Positions 18,182 through 28,912 of a stretch of DNA of 47,137 nt are shown here, piece after piece. Made by a program: the position numbers and the translations under genes. The stretch spans positions 1-47,137 of the forward strand of contig NZ_BMHV01000025.1 in NCBI RefSeq assembly GCF_014641495.1. The letters run 5' to 3'. The stretch's first letter is position 1. Every line of letters begins with the position of its first letter. Source of the stretch: Terasakiella brassicae (lineage in GTDB: Bacteria; Pseudomonadota; Alphaproteobacteria; Rhodospirillales; Terasakiellaceae). The notes beneath the pieces were generated by a model. The model saw only the letters and a list, made by a program, of their open reading frames with translations, was not told the origin of the DNA and did no database searches.

Positions 18182-19945
18182 TCAGGAAATACCTTCATAT
18201 TCACTGCGTTCGGCAAAAAGATTAAATTCATCAATGCGTAAAGGTCGGCTGAAATAATAGCCTTGCCCCAATTGACACCCTTTTGCAAACAGGAAATCAT
18301 TGTGGTCTTTGGTCTCAATCCCTTCGCCGACGACTTCCAGTCCCATACTGTGTGCCATTGTTAAAATGGCGGCAACAACAGCGGCATCTTCCGGGTTTGT
18401 GGTGACATCGCGCACGAACATCCGATCAATTTTCAAGGTATCGAGCGGGAAGCGTTTGAGATAGTTCAGGCTGGAATATCCTGTGCCGAAATCGTCAATG
18501 GACAGGCGCACACCCATTGCTTTTAATTCGTGCAGCATTTTCAGAGCCTCATCCAGATTTTCCATCATCAGCGTTTCTGTAATTTCCAATGATAACTGGT
18601 TCGGATTGAAGCCAGTTCGGTCCAGTACTCCTTTGATCACCTCGGGCAGGTTGTCTTCTTTGAATTGACGACTGGACAGGTTGATGCTGACGCGGAAAGG
18701 CGTTTGCGATTGTTCCGACCAGCTTTTAATTTCGCGGCAGGCCGTTTCCAGAACCCATTCACCAATCGGCAGGATCAGGTGGTTGCGTTCTGCCAGCGGG
18801 ATGAACTGGTCAGGCGAGACAAGGCCCCGTTCCGCACTATGCCAACGGATCAAGGCTTCGGCGCTTTTCATCTGACCTGTTTCAAGATCAACAATCGGTT
18901 GATAGACAATGTGGAATTCGTCAAATGTTTTAATGGCGTGGCGCAGGTCTCGTTCAATGGCGCGCTTGGCCTGTGCGGTGGCATCCAGATCCGGGGTAAA
19001 GAAATGATAGGTATTGCGCCCTTTTTCCTTGGCCTGATGCATGGCGCTATCGGCGTTTCGCAACAAGGTTTCCACATCATCGCCATCGCCGGGCCATGTG
19101 CAAATACCGATGGAACAGGAAATATGAATTTCTTCATTTTCAATTTCAAAGGGACGGTCCAGCGAGGCCAGAATAGCTTCCGCTGCTTGACGTGTTTCTT
19201 CATCATCTTTGATGTTGGGGAGAACAGCCGTGAACTGATCGCCGCTAAAACGGGCAACCGTGACATTGTGTTCCAGTGCGTTGCTAAAGCGCAGGGCGAC
19301 CTCTTGTAACAGCTTATCACCGATGGTATGCCCCAAGGTATCGTTAATAACTTTAAAACCGTCCAGTCCGATAAAGAGTAAGGATGTCTGTGTTCCGCTT
19401 TGCCCTGAGGTATAAAGAGAATTGATAAATCGATTGAGGAACAAGTTCCAGTTGGGTAAATCGGTAATCAGATCGTAATTGCTGCGTCGGTCAAGTTTTT
19501 CTTCGGTCTCTTTCTCGGATGTGACATCGCGGAAGAAAAAAACGAAGCTGGCCGTATCCAGATCATCGTTATGTAAATTCTGGATATGGGTTTCAACACG
19601 ATAGATATGGCCGAACTTGCTTTCGTTCCACAACAAGCCTTCCCAATGGCCTTCTTGTTCCAGGCTGATTTGGACGGCGGGCCAAAGCTCATCGCGTTTG
19701 TGGTGCGCAATTAAGCCGTTAATGGGGAAATACTGAATTTCATTGGCGTCATATCCGGTCAGGGTTGAAAAGGCTGGATTGATACTGATGATTTGATAGT
19801 TGGCGTTTACCAAGGCAATCGGTTGTGTCGCCGACTGAAAGACAGACGACATCATGCGATAGCGCGCAACCTCTCGGCGCTGCGCAACCAGTTTGCCTTT
19901 AAGCGAGGCAATCTCATTTTTAAGGCTCGCGATATCTTCAGTCAT
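18182..19945 (-). CDS. PAS-GGDEF-EAL protein, probable c-di-GMP phosphodiesterase
   Basis: 587 residues from the ATG at 19945 (a TTG three codons upstream is possible). A short coiled coil at about 5-30 is followed by PAS at 35-150, GGDEF at 160-320 and EAL at 335-580. The cyclase signature is SGDQF (ARFSGDQFT) in place of GGDEF, so diguanylate cyclase activity is doubtful. The EAL side is intact by eye (SAEALIRW, NLSSRQF, EITETL, IDDFGTGYSSL, LKIDRMFV, EGIET). It therefore probably hydrolyses c-di-GMP, perhaps with the GGDEF-like domain as a GTP-sensing part (inference). It is cytosolic, with no membrane segment. The PAS ligand is unknown. c-di-GMP turnover commonly controls large adhesins, though no link to the adhesin at 2-9670 is shown. 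Confidence 0.9.
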   Translation of the reverse strand: MTEDIASLKNEIASLKGKLVAQRREVARYRMMSSVFQSATQPIALVNANYQIISINPAFSTLTGYDANEIQYFPINGLIAHHKRDELWPAVQISLEQEGHWEGLLWNESKFGHIYRVETHIQNLHNDDLDTASFVFFFRDVTSEKETEEKLDRRSNYDLITDLPNWNLFLNRFINSLYTSGQSGTQTSLLFIGLDGFKVINDTLGHTIGDKLLQEVALRFSNALEHNVTVARFSGDQFTAVLPNIKDDEETRQAAEAILASLDRPFEIENEEIHISCSIGICTWPGDGDDVETLLRNADSAMHQAKEKGRNTYHFFTPDLDATAQAKRAIERDLRHAIKTFDEFHIVYQPIVDLETGQMKSAEALIRWHSAERGLVSPDQFIPLAERNHLILPIGEWVLETACREIKSWSEQSQTPFRVSINLSSRQFKEDNLPEVIKGVLDRTGFNPNQLSLEITETLMMENLDEALKMLHELKAMGVRLSIDDFGTGYSSLNYLKRFPLDTLKIDRMFVRDVTTNPEDAAVVAAILTMAHSMGLEVVGEGIETKDHNDFLFAKGCQLGQGYYFSRPLRIDEFNLFAERSEYEGIS

Positions 19946-20053
19946 ATCAAACAATTAGCCAATGAATAATGGAGTATTCTTGTTTATCGTCGTGCGCACT
20001 TTAGTTTTTCAGCCTAATGGTGTGCTTGATGATGGTCAAAAGATTTATAGATT

Positions 20054-20099
20054 GAACAAAAAAACTGCGCAAGGAGTTACTCACTCGTTGCGCAGTTTT
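20054..20099 (-). terminator. Terminator of the aspartate aminotransferase gene
   Basis: A 12-bp stem, AAAACTGCGCAA (20061-20072) with TTGCGCAGTTTT (20088-20099). On the minus strand the stem runs into a tract of at least seven T, starting 20 nt past the aminotransferase stop. Confidence 0.9.
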
Positions 20100-20118
20100 A
20101 TCGATTTTAAACCAAGAA

Positions 20119-21603
<1,485 letters not shown>

Positions 21604-23040
21604 TTATGCTTTCTTTAGGCTGCGAATACTGAAAAAAGTTTTGATTTTTTCAAGGAAAAGGCCTGTTTCTTTTTCAATCATTTCTGGGCTGCTGTCTTCT
21701 TTGTCTTCAGACAGTGCAGATTGATTTTGCAGGTCACGAATGGCGATGGCCTTGCTGAGCTGTTCTGCAACTTCGGGGCTGCGCTCAAACAGTTGTGCCA
21801 TAACCGGTTTTGTGATCTCGCAGACAACGGTGTCTGTTACGCAGATGATAGTGGCGGAACGTTGATCCCCGCTAAGCAGGGACTTTTCACCGAAGAAAGT
21901 ACCTGGCGCCAGATCGGCGACTTTCAAAAGTTCACCGTTTTCGCGTTCCACCAGAACTTCCAGCAAGCCTTCTGCCAGAATAAACATCGAGTCGCCGTGT
22001 TCACCTTGATGAACGATGGTATCTTTTGCCTTATAGTTCCTCACTTTGACACCTTGGGCGATATATTCCAAATCGTCTAATTCCAGAAATTCGAAAAGAG
22101 AGATCTTTTGAATTTGTCCGACAAGGTCTTTCGGATAGGCCCAACTTTTTTGTCGCCACGGCATGCGGGTAAAATATACGTCACGTTTTGGATAAGATAA
22201 AGTCAGGCCCGCATGGTTCAGGTGTTCCATGACATGTGTGATAATTGTATTGCGTGCCTTTGCTGTGGTGACAAAATCAGGGTCAATATAATAACGAATT
22301 TTGTACTCAACACCATAGGGGGTAATGTTATTTGCGCGAACCTTGGGCGCGGGTTTGGGCAGGGGGCCTTTGTCACCGATCGAGGCCTGAACCGCAGCCG
22401 TTAAAACACGAATGGCCCGTTCTGTCGGGACAGAAAAATCCAGTGTAAAAACCAATTCGAAGCGCGAGACCTCGCCCAACCCACCCATACTGTAATTGGA
22501 TAAGATTGTGGTGGTGATAAAGCTGTTGGGGATAATGATGATGTTGCGCCCTGTCGTCCAAAGACGCGTTGTGCGCCAGTTGGTTTCTTCAACACGGCCT
22601 TTATATTCACCAAAACGTGTGTGAACGTTAATCCATTGACCAACTTTGAAAGGGCGCTCCATATGGATGGCGAGGCCCGAAAATGTATCCAGAATAAGGT
22701 TGCGAAGCGCAAAACCGACCACAATACCAATAGCCCCGGAGGCCGTCCAAAACCCGGTAATGGATTGTCCAAAGACGAAAGCTGCCGCACCGGAAACGGC
22801 GAGAAAGACAATAACGATATTACCTAACTGTACAATTAATCGAGGCGGTGCCATACCGCTTGCGCGGGTGACAATGCCTTCCCACAAAACTATACGTGCA
22901 ATCCTGATGACAAGCAGGGCGCCTATAATCCACGCCAAGGTTGAGAGCGTGCGCACAGCAAAAACCTGCCAGTCTTGTGTAAGGCCCAGTTCCGAGAGGA
23001 TAAGGTCAATTTGCGAGATTGTAAAAATCAATACGATCAA
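21604..23040 (-). CDS. Cyclic-nucleotide-gated MscS-family channel
   Basis: About 478 residues. N-terminal membrane helices lie at roughly 1-20, 30-52, 68-90 and 95-120; the last is the pore helix (GAIGIVVGFALRNLILDTFSGLAI). The MscS beta domain follows (RPFKVGQWINV, IPNSFI). A C-terminal cNMP-binding domain at about 325-440 contains FGEKSLLSGDQRSATI, the phosphate-binding cassette. Proteins of this layout are known as cyclic-nucleotide-gated small-conductance channels with little or no tension gating. The start is uncertain: TTG at 23040 is the only standard start codon near the 5' end of the frame and has no clear ribosome site. The C-terminus is a charged tail. Confidence 0.88.
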   Translation of the reverse strand: MIVLIFTISQIDLILSELGLTQDWQVFAVRTLSTLAWIIGALLVIRIARIVLWEGIVTRASGMAPPRLIVQLGNIVIVFLAVSGAAAFVFGQSITGFWTASGAIGIVVGFALRNLILDTFSGLAIHMERPFKVGQWINVHTRFGEYKGRVEETNWRTTRLWTTGRNIIIIPNSFITTTILSNYSMGGLGEVSRFELVFTLDFSVPTERAIRVLTAAVQASIGDKGPLPKPAPKVRANNITPYGVEYKIRYYIDPDFVTTAKARNTIITHVMEHLNHAGLTLSYPKRDVYFTRMPWRQKSWAYPKDLVGQIQKISLFEFLELDDLEYIAQGVKVRNYKAKDTIVHQGEHGDSMFILAEGLLEVLVERENGELLKVADLAPGTFFGEKSLLSGDQRSATIICVTDTVVCEITKPVMAQLFERSPEVAEQLSKAIAIRDLQNQSALSEDKEDSSPEMIEKETGLFLEKIKTFFSIRSLKKA

Positions 23041-23171
23041 AAGGGTGCTGGAGGCCCAGACTTTGCCGAAAATATTTTTTCATCAAGAGTACCAATTTTT
23101 AAATATAATAATTTTGAATGACTATGAATTAAATTTTTTTGAGGGTCTATAAGAATAATAACGTGTGATGC

Positions 23172-23200
23172 TTGAGCAATTGCGGTCTTCGGGCTATATC
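23172..23200 (+). promoter_or_regulatory. Possible uvrB promoter giving a leaderless mRNA
   Basis: TTGAGC (23172-23177), a 17-bp spacer and TATATC (23195-23200) resemble a housekeeping promoter. A start 7-8 nt later falls on the A of the uvrB ATG at 23208, which has no ribosome site. Confidence 0.4.
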
Positions 23201-23207
23201 TCAATCC

Positions 23208-25325
23208 ATGACAGTTGATGCGATATTTACCCCACCGAAACATCCTGTCCCCAAGGGGGGCAAGGATTTCAAGCTCGTCAGCGATTATAAGCCGGCAGGT
23301 GATCAACCGACGGCAATTCGCGAGTTGGTGGAAGGTATTCAAAATGGTGAAAAAGATCAGGTTCTTCTGGGGGTAACGGGATCGGGTAAAACCTTTACCA
23401 TCGCCCATGTCATTCAGGAAATGCAGCGCCCAGCCGTTGTCTTGGCGCCAAACAAAACCTTGGCAGCCCAATTGTATGGGGAAATGAAAAGTTTTTTCCC
23501 GGACAATCATGTGGAATATTTCGTTTCCTTTTATGATTATTATCAGCCGGAAGCCTACGTTCCCAAGACCGATACCTATATAGAAAAAGACAGCTCCATC
23601 AACGAACAGATTGACCGGATGCGTCACGCTGCAACGCGATCTTTGCTGGAATATCGCGATACGATCATTGTTGCTTCTGTTTCCTGTATCTACGGGATTG
23701 GGGCGGTGGAAACCTATTCTGAAATGACGCTCGGCATTGAAGCAGGTCACGAATATGACGTGCGTGATTTGATGAAAGGCCTTGTTGAACTGCAATATAC
23801 CCGCAATGACAATAATTTTCATCGTGGCACGTTCCGTGTGCGCGGCGATGTGGTTGAGGTTTTCCCCTCCCACTTTGAAGACCGGGCATGGCGTTTGTCT
23901 TTCTTTGGCGAAGAATTGGAAGATATTTGGGAATTTGATCCCCTGACTGGTGAGAAAATTACGGCGCTGGATAAAGTCACGGTCTATCCCAACAGTCACT
24001 ATGTGACCCCGCGCCCGACCTTGATGCAGGCGTCCAAGAAAATCAAGGCAGAGATGAAAGAGCGTGTTGAATGGTTCCGCGCCAACAATAAACTGATTGA
24101 AGCCCAGCGTATTGAAGAGCGCACGATCTTTGATCTGGAAATGATCGAAACCACGGGCTTTTGTTCGGGGATTGAGAATTATTCGCGTTATTTGACAGAT
24201 CGTCTGCCCGGTCAGGCTCCCCCGACCTTGTTTGAATATTTACCCGATGATGCCTTGTTAATCGTGGATGAAAGCCATGTCGGCGTGCCGCAAATCGGCG
24301 GTATGTATCGCGGGGATTATAATCGAAAAAGCACCTTGGCCTCTTATGGATTCCGCCTGCCGTCCTGTGTGGATAACCGCCCGTTGAAGTTTGAAGAATG
24401 GGATGCCATGCGTCCGCAGTCTATCTTTGTGTCTGCGACACCGGGGGACTGGGAAATGGAACGCACCGGTGGTGTCTTTGCCGAACAGGTGATCCGCCCC
24501 ACGGGTTTGATCGATCCGGTCTGTATCGTGCGCCCGGTGGAAACACAGGTGGATGATTTATTGAACGAATGCCGTGAAACGGCGGCACGCGGTGAACGGG
24601 TTCTGGTTACAACTCTGACAAAACGTATGGCGGAAGATTTAACCGAATATTTCCATGAACAAGGCGTGCGTGTGCGTTATATGCACAGTGATATTGATAC
24701 GTTAGAACGCATTGAAATTATCCGGGATTTACGTCTGGGTGCCTTTGACGTGCTGGTCGGGATCAACCTGTTACGTGAAGGCCTGGACATCCCGGAATGT
24801 TCGCTGGTTGCGATTTTGGATGCGGATAAAGAAGGGTTTTTGCGTTCCAAGCGATCCTTGGTTCAGACCATTGGGCGGGCGGCACGTCATATCAACGGGC
24901 GTGTTTTGCTTTATGCCGATAAAATGACGCAAAGTCTGGATTACGCCATTGGCGAAACCAATCGACGGCGTGCCAAACAGCAGGCCTATAACGAAGCCAA
25001 CGGTATTACACCGCAAACGGTAAGATCCCATATTTCAGATGTTCTGGAGGACGTATCACAGGGCGACTATATGACGGTTGACACCGGGGCGGGCAACAAA
25101 AAGCATTTGGTCGGTAAAGACCTGAAATCGGTTCTGTCCGATCTGGATAAGCAGATGAAGGATGCGGCTGCTAATCTGGAATTTGAAGAAGCCGCCCGCC
25201 TGCGTGACGAAATCCGTCGTCTGGAAGCCGCTGATCTGGGGCTGAACAAAGCCGGGGTCGCCAAGGGGGCGGCAGAACGCGCGGGTGCGGGGGGCGGAAA
25301 AAAAGCCAAACGGCGCGGGCGTTAA
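23208..25325 (+). CDS. uvrB: Excinuclease ABC subunit B
   Basis: 705 residues from the ATG at 23208; damage-verification helicase-like subunit of nucleotide excision repair, partner of UvrA and UvrC. Walker A is G55-VTGSGKT-62. The beta-hairpin region ([19 protein letters not shown]) and LIVDESH (motif II) are present, and helicase motifs V/VI follow ([22 protein letters not shown]). The C-terminal UVR domain ([24 protein letters not shown]) binds UvrC. The frame is open back to a TTG at 23172, but that stretch overlaps promoter-like sequence and the family starts near this ATG. No GTTC-N7-GTTC alphaproteobacterial LexA box was seen upstream. Confidence 0.97.
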   Translation: MTVDAIFTPPKHPVPKGGKDFKLVSDYKPAGDQPTAIRELVEGIQNGEKDQVLLGVTGSGKTFTIAHVIQEMQRPAVVLAPNKTLAAQLYGEMKSFFPDNHVEYFVSFYDYYQPEAYVPKTDTYIEKDSSINEQIDRMRHAATRSLLEYRDTIIVASVSCIYGIGAVETYSEMTLGIEAGHEYDVRDLMKGLVELQYTRNDNNFHRGTFRVRGDVVEVFPSHFEDRAWRLSFFGEELEDIWEFDPLTGEKITALDKVTVYPNSHYVTPRPTLMQASKKIKAEMKERVEWFRANNKLIEAQRIEERTIFDLEMIETTGFCSGIENYSRYLTDRLPGQAPPTLFEYLPDDALLIVDESHVGVPQIGGMYRGDYNRKSTLASYGFRLPSCVDNRPLKFEEWDAMRPQSIFVSATPGDWEMERTGGVFAEQVIRPTGLIDPVCIVRPVETQVDDLLNECRETAARGERVLVTTLTKRMAEDLTEYFHEQGVRVRYMHSDIDTLERIEIIRDLRLGAFDVLVGINLLREGLDIPECSLVAILDADKEGFLRSKRSLVQTIGRAARHINGRVLLYADKMTQSLDYAIGETNRRRAKQQAYNEANGITPQTVRSHISDVLEDVSQGDYMTVDTGAGNKKHLVGKDLKSVLSDLDKQMKDAAANLEFEEAARLRDEIRRLEAADLGLNKAGVAKGAAERAGAGGGKKAKRRGR

Positions 25326-25331
25326 GTTGGG

Positions 25332-25970
25332 TTAAGAGTGCGCATCCCGAAGAATTGCATGTTCAATCCGGTGGCAATTTGCACAGAGGCATTGCAGATC
25401 ATCCAATGTGGTTTCTCGTGTATCCTTGAGACTGGATAAGGGGATCTTGTGATGAACTTCAATACAGCTTTCCCCGATTTTGCCATAGGCTTGGATGGGT
25501 TCCAGTCCGCAAAGTTCGCAAAACAGATATCCGTGTTTTAGCTTGAATATCTCGTTTTTACGTTTGGCTAATGTGCGGTTTCTTTCTCGGACATAATGCT
25601 TCTGTAGGCGCTTTTGACCTTCATATTCACGCTCGTTTTGTCTGTCGTTTGCACTGGGCTGGTGGGGGTGAGTGTTGATGCATTCAAAACCACGCATTTG
25701 CAAAATTTTAATGGCAGTCCGGCTATTGAAGTGAAAGGGGCGTATACGTTCCCCGTTACGGCAAATGGAAAGGGCTTTGCCAAAAACCATTTTGACGGCA
25801 AGAGGCGGACAGAGAGGGAAAATCAGATAGCAGGACTTTGCACTTTTGAAATTGGCGTAGCTTTTATGAATTTGCAGAAAGTCGATTGCCTCCAAAATAT
25901 GAATGTGGGAGACTTTCTCCAATTCCTCATTCGGAAGGGGAAGTTTTTGCATGTTTCTTTTTTCAGACAT
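25332..25970 (-). CDS. HNH endonuclease domain protein
   Basis: 212 residues. The C-terminal ~80 residues form an HNH nuclease: CELCGL (zinc ligands), IEVHHKIPLSSL (catalytic His pair), DDLQCLCANCHRIEH (second zinc pair and last His). The N-terminal ~120 residues are not recognised and contain a basic linker (REYEGQKRLQKHYVRERNRTLAKRKNE). Such stand-alone HNH proteins are often called McrA-like restriction nucleases, but no methylase or partner is adjacent. The stop is 6 nt from that of the convergent uvrB. ATG start with a weak ribosome site. Confidence 0.85.
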   Translation of the reverse strand: MSEKRNMQKLPLPNEELEKVSHIHILEAIDFLQIHKSYANFKSAKSCYLIFPLCPPLAVKMVFGKALSICRNGERIRPFHFNSRTAIKILQMRGFECINTHPHQPSANDRQNEREYEGQKRLQKHYVRERNRTLAKRKNEIFKLKHGYLFCELCGLEPIQAYGKIGESCIEVHHKIPLSSLKDTRETTLDDLQCLCANCHRIEHAILRDAHS

Positions 25971-26098
25971 TTATTGCGGCAAGAGCAACTAAAAAGTGTC
26001 ATGCATATAATGCAGAGTCAAGTTGAAAAAATAGATTATTTTTCATCTTTTACTCTACATATGGTTTATAAAAACAAAATGATAGGAGACCTTTTAGA

Positions 26099-26716
26099 AT
26101 GGATATCCAATCCTTAGTCGCATTGGTTGGTGCAACGATTATTCTGGCCCTGGTTCCGGGACCGGTGGTTGCAGCCCTTGTCGGACGCGCTTTGTTTGGT
26201 GGGATTGCCTCGACATTTGGGTTCATCGGCGGTGTCTTTTTGGCAGATTTGCTCTGGCTAATTGCGGCGATTTCGGGTCTGGGATATGTGGCGGCCAGTT
26301 ATTCAACATTGTTTCTGGTGATCAAATACTTGGGGGCTTGCTATTTGATTTATTTAGGGATACAGGCCATTCGTCATGCCATGCAGGACAATCAGGAAAT
26401 TAAGATCCCTAAAAAGTCTTATAAGGGGGCTGGATTCGTCAGTGGTCTATTGGTGACATTGGGCAATCCGAAACTGGTGGCGTTTTATGTCGGTTTTTTA
26501 CCGACGTTCATTGATATGGAAGCTTTGAGTCTGCAAGAAGCCCTCTGGGCGGCTGTTCTCGTTCCTGCGACATTTGCCAGCATCAATTTCTGTTGGGCAT
26601 TAAGTGCATCCAAGGCGCGCCGTGTTTTTAAATCCGCAACTCCCATGCGTGTGTTGAATTTTATGTCCGGTGGTCTTTTGGTCGGGGCAGGTGTTGTGAT
26701 GTTAAGGGAAGATTAA
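26099..26716 (+). CDS. LysE/RhtB-family amino-acid exporter
   Basis: 205 residues, about six membrane helices. Family features are the N-terminal VGATIILALVPGPVVAALVGRALFGG, the second-helix region GFIGGVFLADLLWL, GACYLIYLGIQAIR, and GFVSGLLVTLGNPKLVAFYVGFLP. LysE/RhtB proteins export amino acids or related small molecules; the substrate is not predictable. The ATG at 26099 is preceded by AGGAG. The glycerophosphodiesterase gene follows after 6 nt, likely in the same transcript. The 128 bp between this gene and the divergent HNH gene are AT-rich and hold a near-palindrome of TGAAAAA/TTTTTCA type near 26025-26046. Confidence 0.9.
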   Translation: MDIQSLVALVGATIILALVPGPVVAALVGRALFGGIASTFGFIGGVFLADLLWLIAAISGLGYVAASYSTLFLVIKYLGACYLIYLGIQAIRHAMQDNQEIKIPKKSYKGAGFVSGLLVTLGNPKLVAFYVGFLPTFIDMEALSLQEALWAAVLVPATFASINFCWALSASKARRVFKSATPMRVLNFMSGGLLVGAGVVMLRED

Positions 26717-26722
26717 AAAAAT

Positions 26723-27448
26723 ATGCAGATGGCAAACGTGATCGGTCATCGTGGGTGTGCTGCACATGCACCTGAAAATTCATTAGCAGGGATTCGGGAT
26801 GCCGCGCGGGTGGGGTGTCGCTGGATTGAAGCGGATGCAACTTTGCTGGCGGATGGAACGGTGGTTCTTTTCCATGATGACAGTCTGGACCGTTGCACAA
26901 ATGCATCGGGCTTTATTCGTGAGCAGGATTGGGAACAAGCGGTTCAGTTGGATATAGGGCAATGGTTTGGTGATGGTCGCTTTGTCGGGGAACGTATGCC
27001 GCTGCTGCGTGATGCGCTGGCCTGTTGTCGCGCGTTGAATTTGGGCTTCAATATCGAATTGAAAACCCATCGTGGTGAAGGGGAGCAATTGGGTCTGGCC
27101 GTTGCTGATATTGTGGGCGAAGAAACAGATAACATCCTTGTTTCCAGCTTTGATCAGGCGGCTTTGCTTGGTTTTCGACAAAAAAATCCGCATTGTCCGC
27201 TAGCCATCATATATGACGAACTTCCACAGGATTGGGAACAACAGGCAAATGACCTGAATGTTGTTTCCATTCATCTGTGGGAACGCCCTTTGACAAAAGA
27301 AACCATCGAGGCTGTCAAGCAGTCAGGGCGTGACCTGTATGTGTTTACCATCAATGACCGTCGGGCCGCAAAGCGCCTGTGGGCCATGGGGGTTGATGGT
27401 GTATTTAGCGATTATCCCGATACGGTTTTGTCGGTTCAAGGGTCATAA
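26723..27448 (+). CDS. Glycerophosphodiester phosphodiesterase
   Basis: 241 residues; hydrolyses glycerophosphodiesters to glycerol-3-phosphate and an alcohol. The catalytic set is visible: HRG near residue 8, the PENS stretch, EADATLLADGTVVLFHDD (metal Glu/Asp and second catalytic His), and NIELK. No signal peptide, so a cytosolic UgpQ-like enzyme. There are two close ATGs (26723 and 26729). The 3' end overlaps the convergent YjbR gene by 6 nt. Confidence 0.92.
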   Translation: MQMANVIGHRGCAAHAPENSLAGIRDAARVGCRWIEADATLLADGTVVLFHDDSLDRCTNASGFIREQDWEQAVQLDIGQWFGDGRFVGERMPLLRDALACCRALNLGFNIELKTHRGEGEQLGLAVADIVGEETDNILVSSFDQAALLGFRQKNPHCPLAIIYDELPQDWEQQANDLNVVSIHLWERPLTKETIEAVKQSGRDLYVFTINDRRAAKRLWAMGVDGVFSDYPDTVLSVQGS

Positions 27449-27799
27449 TCCCAATTCGTGTCGCAAGGTCTTGGTCAATTTGGTCGTAATGATTTCATAA
27501 GCATCGGTGACATGCTGGATCAAGTCCTCATCCGTCATAGCATCCGGGGATTGAATTTGAATCCATTTGGCGCGCGCAAGATAGGGGGCCGGAACAATGC
27601 CGTCTTTCTGGGTAAGGATTTCATATACAAAATCATTGACCTTAATGCTGATTGTTTGAAATTCCCCTTCGCCAACATGCGGCGCAATGGCAAATATTTT
27701 GCCGCCAATTTTCCAAACATCCGCACCACCCCATTGAATAACATGGGTACTCCCCTTCAGGGTGGCACAGTGTTGATTGAATTGCTCGCGTGTGATCAT
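27443..27799 (-). CDS. MmcQ/YjbR family protein
   Basis: 118 residues with the compact YjbR fold: THVIQWGGADVWKIGGKIFAI, ISIKVNDFVYE, and PYLARAKWIQI near the end. The family is annotated as DNA-binding-like with no settled function. The start ATG overlaps the rlmJ stop (ATGA), indicating translational coupling. Confidence 0.85.
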   Translation of the reverse strand: MITREQFNQHCATLKGSTHVIQWGGADVWKIGGKIFAIAPHVGEGEFQTISIKVNDFVYEILTQKDGIVPAPYLARAKWIQIQSPDAMTDEDLIQHVTDAYEIITTKLTKTLRHELGL

Positions 27800-28566
27800 G
27801 TGTTAAACAGTAAGCTTTCCATCTCTGTTGCGGCTTCTGTAAAGGCGCTGTCAAAGTGTTCAGGTGCGTTGATTAGCGCAAGGCCCGTTCCGTACATGCC
27901 GCGTTCTTTACGTGGGCCTATGAGTTCATAAAAAGTTGCGTCTTTCAAACCTTTTTTGAGTTCTTCATGGCGGTCTTCCGGCAACAGGGGATACCAAACC
28001 ATTTTCACGCCACCCGGCCAGCGTTTATGGGCCTGATTAACCAAACGGGCGATACTGGCATATTCTTCTTTAACTTCATAAGAGGGATCAACCAATAGCA
28101 GACCGTCTGCATTGCGTGGGGGGAGATAGTCGATTAAACGATCCATTGCATTGCTATGGATCAGGCGTTGGCGTTTATCGCTGGACAGGTTCTCTTTGAG
28201 AATCTCAAATTCGCCGGGGTGGAGTTCAAAGAACAAGCCACGATGATTGGCCGCCATCATCTGTGCGGTTAAGGCCGGGGAACCGGGATAAATGTTTTCG
28301 TCAAAGGTTGCCACTTGGGCAACATAATCCTTCAAGGCCTGAGAATGGAGGTCTTGTCCATTTAGACGAGCAATGCCGTCTTTCCATTCCCCCGTTTTTT
28401 CAGATTGTTCCGAGGTCAGGTTATAGAGGTCACGCCCACTGTGACTGTCAATAAAGGTCACGAGTTTCGACAATGTGCCTAAATATTTAAGCAACAGGAC
28501 AAGGGCCGTATGTTTATGTACATCGGCGATATTGCCGGCATGGTAGCCGTGCTGGTAACTGAGCAT
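27796..28566 (-). CDS. rlmJ: 23S rRNA (adenine-N6)-methyltransferase RlmJ
   Basis: 256 residues, near the family length. By homology it methylates the N6 of an adenine in 23S rRNA (A2030 in E. coli). Visible features are the N-terminal YQHGYHAGNIADVHKH (family HAGN-AD-xKH), the SAM-site region FIDSHSGRDLYNL, and catalytic LLVDPSYE, which stands for DPPYE with Ser in place of the second Pro. It is the middle gene of a coupled trio: a TAATG overlap with the 75-aa gene upstream and an ATGA overlap with the YjbR gene downstream. Confidence 0.93.
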   Translation of the reverse strand: MLSYQHGYHAGNIADVHKHTALVLLLKYLGTLSKLVTFIDSHSGRDLYNLTSEQSEKTGEWKDGIARLNGQDLHSQALKDYVAQVATFDENIYPGSPALTAQMMAANHRGLFFELHPGEFEILKENLSSDKRQRLIHSNAMDRLIDYLPPRNADGLLLVDPSYEVKEEYASIARLVNQAHKRWPGGVKMVWYPLLPEDRHEELKKGLKDATFYELIGPRKERGMYGTGLALINAPEHFDSAFTEAATEMESLLFNT

Positions 28567-28793
28567 TATTTAAGAGCTTCGACTTCTGCGGCCAATTTTT
28601 GCAGGTGATTGAGACGCCCGAGGCTTTCGCAATTTAGCTCTTTGCGTACGGCCTCTAACTCGTCCAGATGTTTGTTCACACTGCGTAAACGATTACTGGC
28701 GGCGGCTTTCTTACCACTTTCCAGATCGTCTTTGGCCTGATTGATTTTAGCGCGGTATTCCACGAACGTAGGGTAGGTAATTGTTTGTGACAT
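28566..28793 (-). CDS. Small conserved-looking coiled-coil protein, unknown
   Basis: 75 residues, not recognised. It is highly charged and predicted largely helical (FVEYRAKINQAKDDLESGKK, then VNKHLDELEAVRKELN), with heptad-like Leu spacing. A strong ribosome site (AAGGAGGG) and a TAATG junction with rlmJ make it a real gene. Its position suggests a link to RlmJ or ribosome biology (inference only). Confidence 0.75.
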   Translation of the reverse strand: MSQTITYPTFVEYRAKINQAKDDLESGKKAAASNRLRSVNKHLDELEAVRKELNCESLGRLNHLQKLAAEVEALK

Positions 28794-28812
28794 AAAACCC
28801 TCCTTCCTTTTA

Positions 28813-28852
28813 CATCATTAAAAATGATGGCAAGTTAGAAAGAACCTGTCAA
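28813..28852 (-). promoter_or_regulatory. Promoter with palindromic operator-like site for the rlmJ trio
   Basis: On the minus strand TTGACA (28847-28852), a 17-bp spacer and CATCAT (28824-28829) form a good promoter. The -10 lies inside the palindrome CATCATT-AAA-AATGATG (28813-28829), which could be an operator or a 5' hairpin. The -35 overlaps the T-tract of the atp terminator. Confidence 0.5.
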
Positions 28853-28885
28853 AGAAAAAGGGCGCATGGCAAAACCATACGCCCT
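28851..28885 (-). terminator. Terminator of the atp operon
   Basis: On the minus strand the stem AGGGCGTATGG pairs with CCATGCGCCCT (one mismatch) over a short loop, followed by TTTTTCTTT. It lies 28 nt past the atpC stop. Confidence 0.9.
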
Positions 28886-28912
28886 GTTTTCATGTTTCTT
28901 GAGAGTGCTTAA

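Noticed and set aside
23172-23207. uvrB start at TTG 23172
   Set aside because: The 12 extra codons overlap promoter-like sequence and lack a ribosome site; the family N-terminus fits the ATG at 23208.
23041-23207. SOS (LexA) operator upstream of uvrB
   Set aside because: No GTTC-N7-GTTC or other convincing LexA box was found in the gap.
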